This document shows positions 43,189-50,807 of a DNA stretch of 64,000 nucleotides, one piece after another. Below the pieces are notes generated by a model, which saw nothing but the letters and a program-made list of their open reading frames with translations, had not been told where the DNA came from and did not search any database. Position 1 is the stretch's first letter. Each line of letters begins with the position of its first letter. The stretch comes from Nitrosarchaeum koreense MY1 (GTDB taxonomy: Archaea > Thermoproteota > Nitrososphaeria > Nitrososphaerales > Nitrosopumilaceae): NCBI RefSeq assembly GCF_000220175.1, contig NZ_AFPU01000001.1, positions 841,512 to 905,511 on the forward strand. The letters are read 5' to 3'. The translations under genes and the position numbers were made by a program.

Positions 43189-45747
43189 ATGCAAGTGGAC
43201 ATTAAAGAAACTGAAAAGATAACAACAATGCCACCATCAATGTTAGTATCTGCAACATATGACAACATAACTAGATCAGCGGTTTTAAAATTCTATGAAC
43301 CTACATCACAAAAATTAATTTTATGGAATGATGAAACAGGACACAAACCATATTGTTATTCAAGATTAACTCCAGATGAGCTTGACTTTTTACAAGAGAG
43401 AGATGACATTTTAGAGATTAAATCAGAGAGAAGACATGATTTAATGAAAGATGAAGAAGTAATTCTTTCAAAAATAATAGTAGCTGACCCACTAACAATA
43501 GGAGGAACTGCAGGAGACAAAAGTATCAGAAACATAATTGAAACATGGGAGTCAGATATCAAATATTATGAAAATTATCTGTATGATAGATCATTAATTG
43601 TTGGAAAGTATTATGAAATAATTGATGGAAAAATAAAACCACATGATTTAGAAATATCAGACGAAGTCAAGCTTGCTCTGAAAAGTTTGTTGTGGGATAA
43701 AGTAGATAGCGAGAATATGGTGGACCCAAAAGAATTCAAGGAGTTAATTTCCGATTGGGCAGATTTGCTGAATCAACCAATCCCCAGAATCAAAAGATTA
43801 AGCGTAGATATCGAAGTTGAGGCTGAAATTGGAAGAATTCCAGACCCAAAAATCGCAGAAAAAAAAGTTACTGCTGTGGGTCTAAAAGGAACAGACGGGT
43901 TTGATAAAATTTTTGTATTAAGAACTGAGGGGACTGAAGAAGGCGTAAACGAGCTCGATAAAAATATCAAAATTGTATTTTATGAACCAGACAAAGAAAA
44001 AGAGATGATTTTAGATGCTTTTAAGATAATTGAAGAGTTTCCTTTTGTACTAACATACAACGGAGATGATTTTGATTTACCATATTTGTTTAACAGAGCA
44101 GAAAGACTTGGAATTAAAAAAGAGGATAACCCATTATACATGATGAAAGATTCTGCAACATTAAAACACGGAGTTCATCTTGATTTGTATAGAACTTTAT
44201 CAAACAGATCATTTCAGATTTACGCTTTTAGTCAAAAGTATACAGACTTTTCATTGAACAGCGTATCAAAAGCACTCTTAAACAAAGAAAAAATTGATTA
44301 TGGATTAGATTTTGATCAACTTACACTCTATCAAACTGCAAATTATTGTTACAATGACGCATTACTAACATATGAGCTATCAAGTTTCAACAAAGATCTT
44401 TTGATGGACTTGCTTGTAATCATAGCAAGAATTGGCAGAATGCCTATAGATGATATTGCTCGAATGGGTGTATCGCAATGGATTCGAAGTTTACTGTATT
44501 ATGAACACAGACAAAGAAATGCGCTAATTCCAAAAAGAGATGAATTAGAAAGAAGATCAGAAGGAGTAGCATCAGATGCAGTAATCAAAGATAAAAAATA
44601 TCGCGGAGGCCTAGTAATTGATCCAAAAGAAGGAATTCATTTTGAGGTAGTAGTAATGGATTTTGCAAGTCTATATCCAAGTATAATCAAAGTGAGAAAC
44701 ATATCATATGAAACTGTAAGGTGTTCACATAGCGAATGTAAAAAAAATACTATTCCTCAAACTAACCATTGGGCATGTACCAAAAGAAATGGGCTAACAG
44801 CGATTATCATTGGATCATTACGAGATTTAAGAGTAAATTACTACAAGAGTCTCTCAAAAAAGGAGACACTTACAGATGAACAAAGACAGCAGTACACAGT
44901 AGTCAGTCAAGCACTCAAAGTTATCTTAAACGCAAGCTATGGGGTGATGGGTGCGGAGATATTTCCACTATATTTTCTCCCTGCAGCAGAAGCAACAACT
45001 GCAATTGGAAGATTCACCATTTTAGAAACAATCAAAAAATGCGAGGAGATTGGAATCGAGGTACTATACGGCGATACAGATTCATTATTTATCAAAAAAC
45101 CTACAGATGAACAAATTCACAAAGTAATAGAACAGGCAAAAAAGGATCATGGGGTTGATCTAGAGATAGATAAAGTGTATAGATACTGCGTACTGAGTAA
45201 CAGAAAGAAAAATTATCTTGGTGTAACTAAATCAGGAACAGTAGATGTCAAAGGACTTACTGGGAAAAAATCACATACACCGCCATTTATCAGAAAATTA
45301 TTTTATGAGTTACTAGATGTGTTATCAACTGTTCAAACAATAGAAGACTTTGAAAAAGCAAAACTAGCTATCGCAAACAAGATTGCAACATGTGCAAAAA
45401 AAGTGGAGTCAAAAGAGATTCCACTCCAAGACTTGACATTTAATGTAATGATTAGTAAGGCACCATCTGAGTATACCAAGACAGTTCCACAGCACATCCG
45501 GGCTGCCAAATTGCTTGAATCAATCAGAGAGGTAAAAAAAGGAGATAAAATATCATATGTTAAAATCATAAACAAACCAGGAGTCAAACCAGTGGAGCTA
45601 GCTAAAAAAGAAGAGATAGATTCAAAGAAATACATGGAATTTATGGAATCCACATTGGATCAAATTACATCTTCAATGGATTTGGATTTTTCAACTATGT
45701 TAGGAAAACCGAAACAAACAGGATTAGATGAGTTTTTCTGGAATTAG
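43189..45747 (+). CDS. DNA polymerase B (family B)
   Basis: This 852-aa replicative polymerase has exonuclease motifs I 'SVDIEVE' (Asp207), II 'TYNGDDFDLPY' and III 'YCYNDALLTYE', and polymerase motifs A 'MDFASLYPS' (Asp491), B 'KVILNASYGVMG' and C 'YGDTDS' (Asp629 and Asp631). All catalytic residues are visible. The last ten residues 'QTGLDEFFWN' are a consensus PIP box (Q843, L846, F849, F850) for binding PCNA. It starts four bases after dCMP deaminase. Confidence 0.96.
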   Translation: MQVDIKETEKITTMPPSMLVSATYDNITRSAVLKFYEPTSQKLILWNDETGHKPYCYSRLTPDELDFLQERDDILEIKSERRHDLMKDEEVILSKIIVADPLTIGGTAGDKSIRNIIETWESDIKYYENYLYDRSLIVGKYYEIIDGKIKPHDLEISDEVKLALKSLLWDKVDSENMVDPKEFKELISDWADLLNQPIPRIKRLSVDIEVEAEIGRIPDPKIAEKKVTAVGLKGTDGFDKIFVLRTEGTEEGVNELDKNIKIVFYEPDKEKEMILDAFKIIEEFPFVLTYNGDDFDLPYLFNRAERLGIKKEDNPLYMMKDSATLKHGVHLDLYRTLSNRSFQIYAFSQKYTDFSLNSVSKALLNKEKIDYGLDFDQLTLYQTANYCYNDALLTYELSSFNKDLLMDLLVIIARIGRMPIDDIARMGVSQWIRSLLYYEHRQRNALIPKRDELERRSEGVASDAVIKDKKYRGGLVIDPKEGIHFEVVVMDFASLYPSIIKVRNISYETVRCSHSECKKNTIPQTNHWACTKRNGLTAIIIGSLRDLRVNYYKSLSKKETLTDEQRQQYTVVSQALKVILNASYGVMGAEIFPLYFLPAAEATTAIGRFTILETIKKCEEIGIEVLYGDTDSLFIKKPTDEQIHKVIEQAKKDHGVDLEIDKVYRYCVLSNRKKNYLGVTKSGTVDVKGLTGKKSHTPPFIRKLFYELLDVLSTVQTIEDFEKAKLAIANKIATCAKKVESKEIPLQDLTFNVMISKAPSEYTKTVPQHIRAAKLLESIREVKKGDKISYVKIINKPGVKPVELAKKEEIDSKKYMEFMESTLDQITSSMDLDFSTMLGKPKQTGLDEFFWN

Positions 45748-45756
45748 TGATGGATA

Positions 45757-46041
45757 ATGGAAATTGATGGTACTTTACTTACCATATTGGGAATCGCTGC
45801 AGGAATACTGATTTTATCTGGTTGGGTAGACCAAATCATCAAAGGTTACAAAACTAAGAGCCTCAAAGACATTTCAAAATATTTGATGTTATTTATCTCA
45901 GGTGGCTCAATTTTGTGGCTAATTTATGGAATGGTTGTTTCAGACATATTTATCATTGGGACAAACATCGCAGCAATCTTTCTTATGATGACAGTATTAT
46001 TTATGAAAAAAAGATATGAAAAAGCTACAAATGCAAACTAA
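45757..46041 (+). CDS. SemiSWEET/PQ-loop sugar transporter
   Basis: This 94-aa three-helix protein has the SemiSWEET layout: 'IKGYKTKSLKDISKYLML' (PQ-loop region without the Pro) between helices one and two, then 'GGSILWLIYGMVVSDIFIIG'. Dimers make a sugar or amino-acid facilitator. It lies nine bases after polB on the same strand. Confidence 0.8.
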   Translation: MEIDGTLLTILGIAAGILILSGWVDQIIKGYKTKSLKDISKYLMLFISGGSILWLIYGMVVSDIFIIGTNIAAIFLMMTVLFMKKRYEKATNAN

Positions 46042-46120
46042 TAAAATAACAAGTATTGGAAAAAAATTAAAAATAATTATATTCAATACACAAATTAGTC
46101 TCAAAAATTCTTACAATAGA

Positions 46121-46129
46121 TTATAAAAT
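46121..46129 (+). promoter_or_regulatory. TATA box for tpiA
   Basis: TTATAAAAT lies about 25 bases before the GTG at 46150. No ribosome-binding site lies upstream of the GTG, so a leaderless transcript starting at the GTG is likely. Confidence 0.5.
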
Positions 46130-46149
46130 AACATCGACCACATCTAAGA

Positions 46150-46809
46150 GTGTTCATAATTAACTGTAAAAACTATGAAGAGATTTCAGGAGATAAAATA
46201 CTAAAGTTTGTTAAAATTGTAGAAAAAGTTTCAAAAAAATACAAGGTAAAAATAGCAATTGCACCTCCTCAGCACCTAATTGGCCTAGTATCAAATAGCA
46301 AAATTCCAATTTTTGCTCAACACGTAGACAATTCTAAAGTTGGTAGTACTACAGGATATGTGATTCCTGAACTATTAAAAAAATCAAAAGTAACGGGATC
46401 ACTGATCAACCACAGTGAACATAGAATTTCAAGTGAAGATATCTCAAAACTTGTCATGAAGCTACGTGAATTAAAAATGATATCAGTAGTTTGTGTAAAA
46501 GATGTTGTAGAAGCAAAAAAATACTCAAAACTTAATCCAGACTATATTGCAATTGAACCACCAGAACTAATTGGTTCAGGAAAAGCAGTATCAAATGAAA
46601 AACCAGAGATAATTATCAAAGCTGCTGATGCAGTAAATAGTGCAAATAACAATACAAAGATACTTTGTGGCGCAGGTATTGTATCAGGCCAAGATGTTTC
46701 AAAAGCATTAGAATTAGGCTCTGAAGGAATTTTAGTAGCAAGTGGGATAATCAAAGCAAAAAACTGGAAAAAAATAATTGAAGAGTTTTCAAAAGCAATG
46801 AATAACTAA
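46150..46809 (+). CDS. tpiA: Triosephosphate isomerase
   Basis: A 219-aa archaeal-length TIM barrel (bacterial enzymes are about 250). Catalytic residues are Lys7 ('NCKNYEE'), His88 in 'INHSEHR' and Glu136 in 'AIEPPELIG'; phosphate-binding 'CGAGIVSGQD' follows. It interconverts dihydroxyacetone phosphate and glyceraldehyde 3-phosphate in gluconeogenesis. GTG start. Confidence 0.95.
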   Translation: MFIINCKNYEEISGDKILKFVKIVEKVSKKYKVKIAIAPPQHLIGLVSNSKIPIFAQHVDNSKVGSTTGYVIPELLKKSKVTGSLINHSEHRISSEDISKLVMKLRELKMISVVCVKDVVEAKKYSKLNPDYIAIEPPELIGSGKAVSNEKPEIIIKAADAVNSANNNTKILCGAGIVSGQDVSKALELGSEGILVASGIIKAKNWKKIIEEFSKAMNN

Positions 46810-46840
46810 GAATTAACTATTAGATAGACATATAGAGTTT

Positions 46841-47302
46841 TTACAAATAATACTTTTTTCTAATTAGATCTAAATGATCCAACTTAATTTCTTCTTCGAT
46901 TTCAAATAATATTTTTCCATGACTTTGAATCTCATAAACTCGATAAAAAATTTTCCCATTCTTATCAAAATTTGCAGAGATTACTTTTTTGTCATTTAAA
47001 ATAGAATATCTATTAAGAATTGTTCCTACAAGACTTCGTTTCTGAAGCAATTCATTAACAACTAAATTAGGCAGTTGATTTCTATCAAATTTTATTATTG
47101 CTCGGATTATTGGCAATCCATCCGTAGATACAACAATTTTTCTTTCAAATTTTGTACCAGGTTTTGGAGTATTTTGTTCGATTAAATCTATACATATTTT
47201 ACAATTTAGATTCTCACCTAGTACTGTAACTACTTGCCCCAATGGGGCATCAAGAATTTTTTTCATGAGTATATCATTTTCATCGAATTTTGAAATAGAC
47301 AT
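46841..47302 (-). CDS. Chorismate lyase-like/UTRA-fold protein
   Basis: This 153-aa alpha/beta protein has 'DAPLGQVVTVLGE', 'KIVVSTDGLPIIRAIIKFDR', 'NELLQKRSLVGTILNRYSIL' and 'RVYEIQSHGKILFEIEEEI', a pattern of the chorismate lyase/UTRA superfamily (DUF98-like). In archaea such proteins can make 4-hydroxybenzoate from chorismate. Activity here is inferred from fold only. Convergent with tpiA. Confidence 0.6.
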   Translation of the reverse strand: MSISKFDENDILMKKILDAPLGQVVTVLGENLNCKICIDLIEQNTPKPGTKFERKIVVSTDGLPIIRAIIKFDRNQLPNLVVNELLQKRSLVGTILNRYSILNDKKVISANFDKNGKIFYRVYEIQSHGKILFEIEEEIKLDHLDLIRKKYYL

Positions 47303-47480
47303 TCTAATGCCTCAAATATCTCAATGTGTGGACAGTAAATTTTACAACTGATTCGGTAGCAACTAACATAATCATCATAATGATATTATTTTAGATAAAT
47401 ATAAGGGATATATTGATATTTCTTTAGATTCATTAAGACATTAAGCATAATCTTAAATATTTATTCATATTATATGAAAT

Positions 47481-47924
47481 ATGGAATTTGATGAAACCGA
47501 TACAAAAATTATCAAGAACCTACTTGTTGATGCGAGATTATCAGCTAGACAGCTTGCACATAAAATTGGATTATCAACTGTCACAGTGCTTAGTAGAATT
47601 AAGAAACTTGAGCAAAAAAAAATAATCACAGGTTATACTGCACGATTGGATCATCAAATACTGGGGTATGACCTAACAGCAATAATAGAAGTTAAAACGA
47701 CTAAGGGTAAAATGTTAGAGATAGAAAGCAAAATTGCAGAAAATGAGAATGTATGTGCAGTATATGATGTAACAGGTCCAGCAGATATTTTAGTGATAAG
47801 CAAGTTCAAAAACAGAAATGAGTTAAGCAAATTTGTTAAAAGTCTATCAACCATAGCAAATGTTGAAAATACAGAAACTCATATCGTATTAAACAGTGTT
47901 AAAGAAGATTTTCGATTATCATAA
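47481..47924 (+). CDS. Lrp/AsnC-family regulator
   Basis: A 147-aa protein of full Lrp length: HTH 'LSARQLAHKIGLSTVTVLSR' followed by a RAM domain ('LDHQILGYDLTAIIEVKTTK', 'VYDVTGPADILVISKFKNRN'). The ATG is preceded by CTTAAATAT about 25 bases upstream. Usually regulates amino-acid or central metabolism; its neighbours at 49108 and 49642 are RAM-only proteins of the same superfamily. Confidence 0.88.
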   Translation: MEFDETDTKIIKNLLVDARLSARQLAHKIGLSTVTVLSRIKKLEQKKIITGYTARLDHQILGYDLTAIIEVKTTKGKMLEIESKIAENENVCAVYDVTGPADILVISKFKNRNELSKFVKSLSTIANVENTETHIVLNSVKEDFRLS

Positions 47925-48683
47925 GATGTAAATAATTTTAATTTAACATGGAATCCTCAATAAATTTTAAGAGTAGATTATGGGTATTTTAAATTCAAGA
48001 TATTGAATGAAAAATTATGAATAAATTAATTACTACAAACCATAGAATAAGAAATACGATATCTTTATTGTGATAGTTAGTGCGATAGATACACTTGTAT
48101 TATTTTCAAAATAATTATCTGAATATGACGATAAACTTTATCTAATTTTAAAATGTAAGTCAATCTTTTGTCACTAATGATAAATCATTTCATAAAGGAT
48201 CATGTATAATGCAAAATTTAAGTTATTTAATAATGAGTTAATTAATTCACATTTATTTTTTACATATTGATAATAGTCAAAGCATTAAATGAATTACATT
48301 TTCCAAATTAGTTCCAAAAGTTTTAGCGAATAATAGTATATTCGCGTAAGTGTCTAAATAGAACTGTAACTACCGGGGACAGATTATAGTGTAAAGATTT
48401 ATCAGTATTGTTTCAAATTCTCTATCTAGATTATCTTTGTAGATATCGTGATAGATTCCAAACATGATATCAAGTAAATGCCATTACTTCGTTTTTATCC
48501 ATTTTTTCTTTTAGTTTTTCTTTATCTCGTTCTTTTTTGTCTTTCATGTAAAATATTGATTTAATTGGAATTTATTATCTATTGTATAAAATATTAACAA
48601 ATATACAAATAATATTGATATAAATAAACAATTTTAAAGAATTTTAAATATTAATTATAATATTATAGATTCATAACTAGAGC
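47925..48683. other. Long sparsely coding region
   Basis: About 760 bases between the Lrp gene and the tiny zinc proteins contain no ORF of normal size. It is strongly AT-rich; one GC-richer island (accggggacagat at about 48373-48385) stands out. A 25-codon basic ORF lies on the minus strand at 48470-48547. No tRNA, CRISPR or transposon end is evident. It could hold an ncRNA or decayed coding sequence. Confidence 0.5.
48470..48547 (-). CDS. Possible 25-aa basic/acidic peptide
   Basis: From ATG 48547 the minus strand reads MKDKKERDKEKLKEKMDKNE and ends with a TGA. It is charged and helical. It may be chance in AT-rich DNA, as no upstream signal is clear. Confidence 0.2.
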   Translation of the reverse strand: MKDKKERDKEKLKEKMDKNEVMAFT

Positions 48684-48788
48684 GTGTATGAGATTTTAAA
48701 ATGTGAATGTCATTCAGGTTCAAAAAGTTACGAAGATAATGACAGAATGCAGAATTGTATTTCATGTAATGGATGGATTGATGTGTAG
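48684..48788 (+). CDS. Tiny zinc protein 1 of 3 (34 aa)
   Basis: A GTG opens 34 codons: MYEILKCECHSGSKSYEDND and 'CISCNGWIDV' to a TAG. Two Cys pairs (CEC and CISC) suggest a zinc knuckle. The next tiny ORF begins two bases after the stop, and a third follows, which supports a real operon of small metal proteins. Confidence 0.5.
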   Translation: MYEILKCECHSGSKSYEDNDRMQNCISCNGWIDV

Positions 48789-48790
48789 AA

Positions 48791-48943
48791 ATGAACTCAA
48801 AAGCAGTTCTAGAAAAAAGAGAGCAATACACGAATTGTAGTAAATGCCACTTACCATTACCACATTGTCATTGCGTGTGTCCATATTGTGGAAATCGTGA
48901 TGAATGTGAATGCGCTTTATTTGACACAGTAACAGGAGGTTAG
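48791..48943 (+). CDS. Tiny zinc protein 2 of 3 (50 aa)
   Basis: An ATG opens 50 codons containing 'CSKCHLPLPHCHCVCPYCGN' and 'CECALFDTV', nine cysteines and three histidines: two treble-clef or ribbon-like zinc sites are easily built. It overlaps neither neighbour but is spaced two bases from the previous and three from the next, so all three are likely cotranscribed. The internal AGGAGGT near its end serves the next gene. Confidence 0.6.
   Translation: MNSKAVLEKREQYTNCSKCHLPLPHCHCVCPYCGNRDECECALFDTVTGG
48934..48940 (+). promoter_or_regulatory. Strong Shine-Dalgarno site
   Basis: AGGAGGT lies inside the end of tiny zinc ORF 2, six bases before the TTG at 48947. It fixes the start of the third zinc protein and supports its being translated. 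Confidence 0.7.
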
Positions 48944-48946
48944 AAT

Positions 48947-49105
48947 TTGAATATCTACAACTCTAAAACAATTAGATGTGTTACATGCGACAAAGCAATC
49001 GGAGAGGTTGATTTTGATGCTGAAATCATTCGTCCAAAATGTGGGCAGGGTTCAAATCCAACTCCAGACACCAAAGATAAAATGCCATATTTGATTTATC
49101 ACTAG
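48947..49105 (+). CDS. Tiny zinc-ribbon protein 3 of 3 (52 aa, one ligand lost)
   Basis: A TTG with a strong AGGAGGT opens 52 codons: 'IRCVTCDKAIGEVDF' is the first knuckle, then 'IIRPKCGQGS' where a Com-like ribbon would have C-P-x-C. The first Cys of the second knuckle is Arg (CGT); a TGT would restore the four-Cys set. So it may bind zinc weakly or with another ligand. It converges on the RAM-domain gene. Confidence 0.55.
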   Translation: MNIYNSKTIRCVTCDKAIGEVDFDAEIIRPKCGQGSNPTPDTKDKMPYLIYH

Positions 49106-49107
49106 AA

Positions 49108-49638
49108 TTATTTAGTAAAACCCTGATTCCCAACTACATTTAGAGTAATTGTGGATTTTATGTTTGAAATTTTTCGTATTTTTTTGCTAATGATGTTAGA
49201 AATCTCGTTATAAGTAGGAGCAGCTAGTTTGCAAATTATTTCAAAAGAACCAATTAGATTGTCAGCTTCCAGTATTTCAGGTATTTTTTCTAATTCCTGT
49301 AAAATTGATGATTCGTGTGATCTGCTACAGTGAATAATTACGAAAGCTTGCGCCATGTATTTATCTAAAATTTCTTTTTCACTTTTTGTTACTTTTTTAA
49401 AACTTAATTTTTCATTTACCAATAAGGTTAACGTGGAAGAAATTTTTTTGATTTTTCTGATTCCGTGTGAAATGTCATTTTGAATTTTTTGCTCGTCACT
49501 TGATTCAAGTTTTGTTAAAATATCATAAGAACCAAAAGTTCCATGTGCCTCTTTTACACTCTCAATATGATTCAGATAGGATAAAATGGAATCTTCAGTT
49601 CCAGATTCGTTAGATAGCAAGACATACGCTTTAGACAT
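49108..49638 (-). CDS. Tandem RAM-domain (Lrp ligand-binding) protein without HTH
   Basis: This 176-aa protein contains two RAM/Lrp effector domains back to back ('AYVLLSNESGTEDSILSYLN', 'KEAHGTFGSYDILTKLES' and 'AFVIIHCSRSHESSILQELE', 'EADNLIGSFEIICKLAA'). No DNA-binding domain is present, so it may sense a small molecule and act by oligomerising with Lrp proteins. It starts three bases after the stop of the 79-aa RAM gene upstream. Confidence 0.8.
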   Translation of the reverse strand: MSKAYVLLSNESGTEDSILSYLNHIESVKEAHGTFGSYDILTKLESSDEQKIQNDISHGIRKIKKISSTLTLLVNEKLSFKKVTKSEKEILDKYMAQAFVIIHCSRSHESSILQELEKIPEILEADNLIGSFEIICKLAAPTYNEISNIISKKIRKISNIKSTITLNVVGNQGFTK

Positions 49639-49641
49639 ATT

Positions 49642-49881
49642 CTAGTTTTGTCCCTCAATTCCTACAAGGGTAAGTGTTGATCGTATGTGTTCCATTTTTC
49701 TAATACTCCAAATAATCATTTCACGCAATTTCTCTTTTTCAGTATGTTCCATTTTTGCAAGAATATCATAAGCCCCAAAAGTACCTTGAACTTCTTTGAC
49801 AGAATCTATATGTTTTAGATTTTCAATGACAGACTCTTCTTGCCCAAGATCACAATTAATCAAAACATAAGCCACTGCCAT
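49642..49881 (-). CDS. Single RAM-domain protein without HTH
   Basis: From ATG 49881 this is a 79-aa protein with one RAM domain: 'AYVLINCDLGQEESVIENLK', 'KEVQGTFGAYDILAKMEH' and 'IRSTLTLVGIEG'. It is closely related to the first domain of the next gene, so one arose by duplication. Frame open to 49899. Probably an effector-binding partner for an Lrp regulator. Confidence 0.8.
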   Translation of the reverse strand: MAVAYVLINCDLGQEESVIENLKHIDSVKEVQGTFGAYDILAKMEHTEKEKLREMIIWSIRKMEHIRSTLTLVGIEGQN

Positions 49882-49980
49882 AACGGTATATCTAATCATA
49901 ATTATTATTTAAGATAAAATATCACTTCATGAAAATTTGTATCAATTACAAGTAATTTTCAAACAAATTTAATTTAAAAT

Positions 49981-50451
49981 TTATTTAAGATTACCTTTCA
50001 TAAATTCAGCACCAGCTTTTTGAATCTCCTCAAGTGACATTTCTTTTTTTCTGGTAGCAACAGTCCATCTATGACCAAATGGATCGACCAACATCCCAAT
50101 TCTGTCTCCCCAAAATCCATCCATAAGAGGCAACATAGATTGAGCACCCACTGAAACAGCTTTACTAAAAACAGAATCAGCATCATCCACATACAAGTAA
50201 ATTGCTCCGCTAGGCCCACCCGTAGATTTGGGTGACAGACATCCCATTTCAGGCATTTCGTCACAAAGCATAATGGCAGAATCACCAATTCTTATTTCAG
50301 CATGCATGAGGGATTTGCCATCAGGACCTGGAAATCTATAAACTTCTTTTGCATCAAATGCTTTTTTGTAAAATTCTATTGCATCAGATGCTCCACGGAT
50401 AGTCAAAGTAGGAGTAACAGAATGATATCCATCTGGAATTGGTTTTACCAT
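49981..50451 (-). CDS. VOC-family (PhnB/glyoxalase-like) protein
   Basis: This 156-aa protein has 'SVTPTLTIRGASDAIEFYKK', 'GKSLMHAEIRIGDSAIMLCD' and 'FWGDRIGMLVDPFGHRWTVA', the PhnB-like vicinal-oxygen-chelate layout. The His-containing 'DPFGHRW' is typical. No substrate can be assigned; related proteins are often of unknown function or confer resistance. Confidence 0.86.
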   Translation of the reverse strand: MVKPIPDGYHSVTPTLTIRGASDAIEFYKKAFDAKEVYRFPGPDGKSLMHAEIRIGDSAIMLCDEMPEMGCLSPKSTGGPSGAIYLYVDDADSVFSKAVSVGAQSMLPLMDGFWGDRIGMLVDPFGHRWTVATRKKEMSLEEIQKAGAEFMKGNLK

Positions 50452-50592
50452 GAAAGATAATAAAATAGAATCAATTTATCTTTTTATCGATCAGATATTT
50501 TTTCTCTAAAAAAATATTTTTCAGATATTGTAAATATGGTGTAATTTGTTTGATGTACCATATAGAAATCAAAGTAAAATAACTTGTCAATC

Positions 50593-50646
50593 ATGGCAGC
50601 AAAGAAAAAAGCAGCAGCAAAAAAATCAGCAACAAAGAAAAAGTAA
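50593..50646 (+). CDS. 17-residue Lys/Ala peptide, histone-tail-like
   Basis: An ATG at 50593 opens 17 codons reading MAAKKKAAAKKSATKKK, almost only Ala, Lys, Ser and Thr, like a histone H1 or bacterial H1-like tail. A stem-loop with a T-run starts six bases after the stop, which supports a real short transcript. Similar basic repeats end the nearby pyruvate phosphate dikinase. It could condense DNA or bind RNA; neither is shown. Confidence 0.5.
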   Translation: MAAKKKAAAKKSATKKK

Positions 50647-50651
50647 CAATA

Positions 50652-50679
50652 TAAGATATTTTTTATCTTACATTTTTTT
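50652..50679 (+). terminator. Stem-loop with T-run
   Basis: taagata (50652-50658) pairs with tatctta (50664-50670) across a five-T loop, followed by a run of eight T. This is a plausible transcription end for the 17-aa peptide gene. Confidence 0.55.
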
Positions 50680-50807
50680 TATTATAATCCATAATCCAAA
50701 AATCCTAAAAAACGATCTATGACTTGTGTTTCAAAGAGGCAATTTAGAAATCCGCTGCAAGGCAATGCTTTAAAAACCCCTGATTTTGATTTGATAATCT
50801 AGACAAA

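Noticed and set aside
48340-48420. Decayed transposase end around the GC-richer patch
   Set aside because: The short translated fragment (ending ...TVTTGDRL) could not be tied to any transposase family and no inverted repeats flank it.
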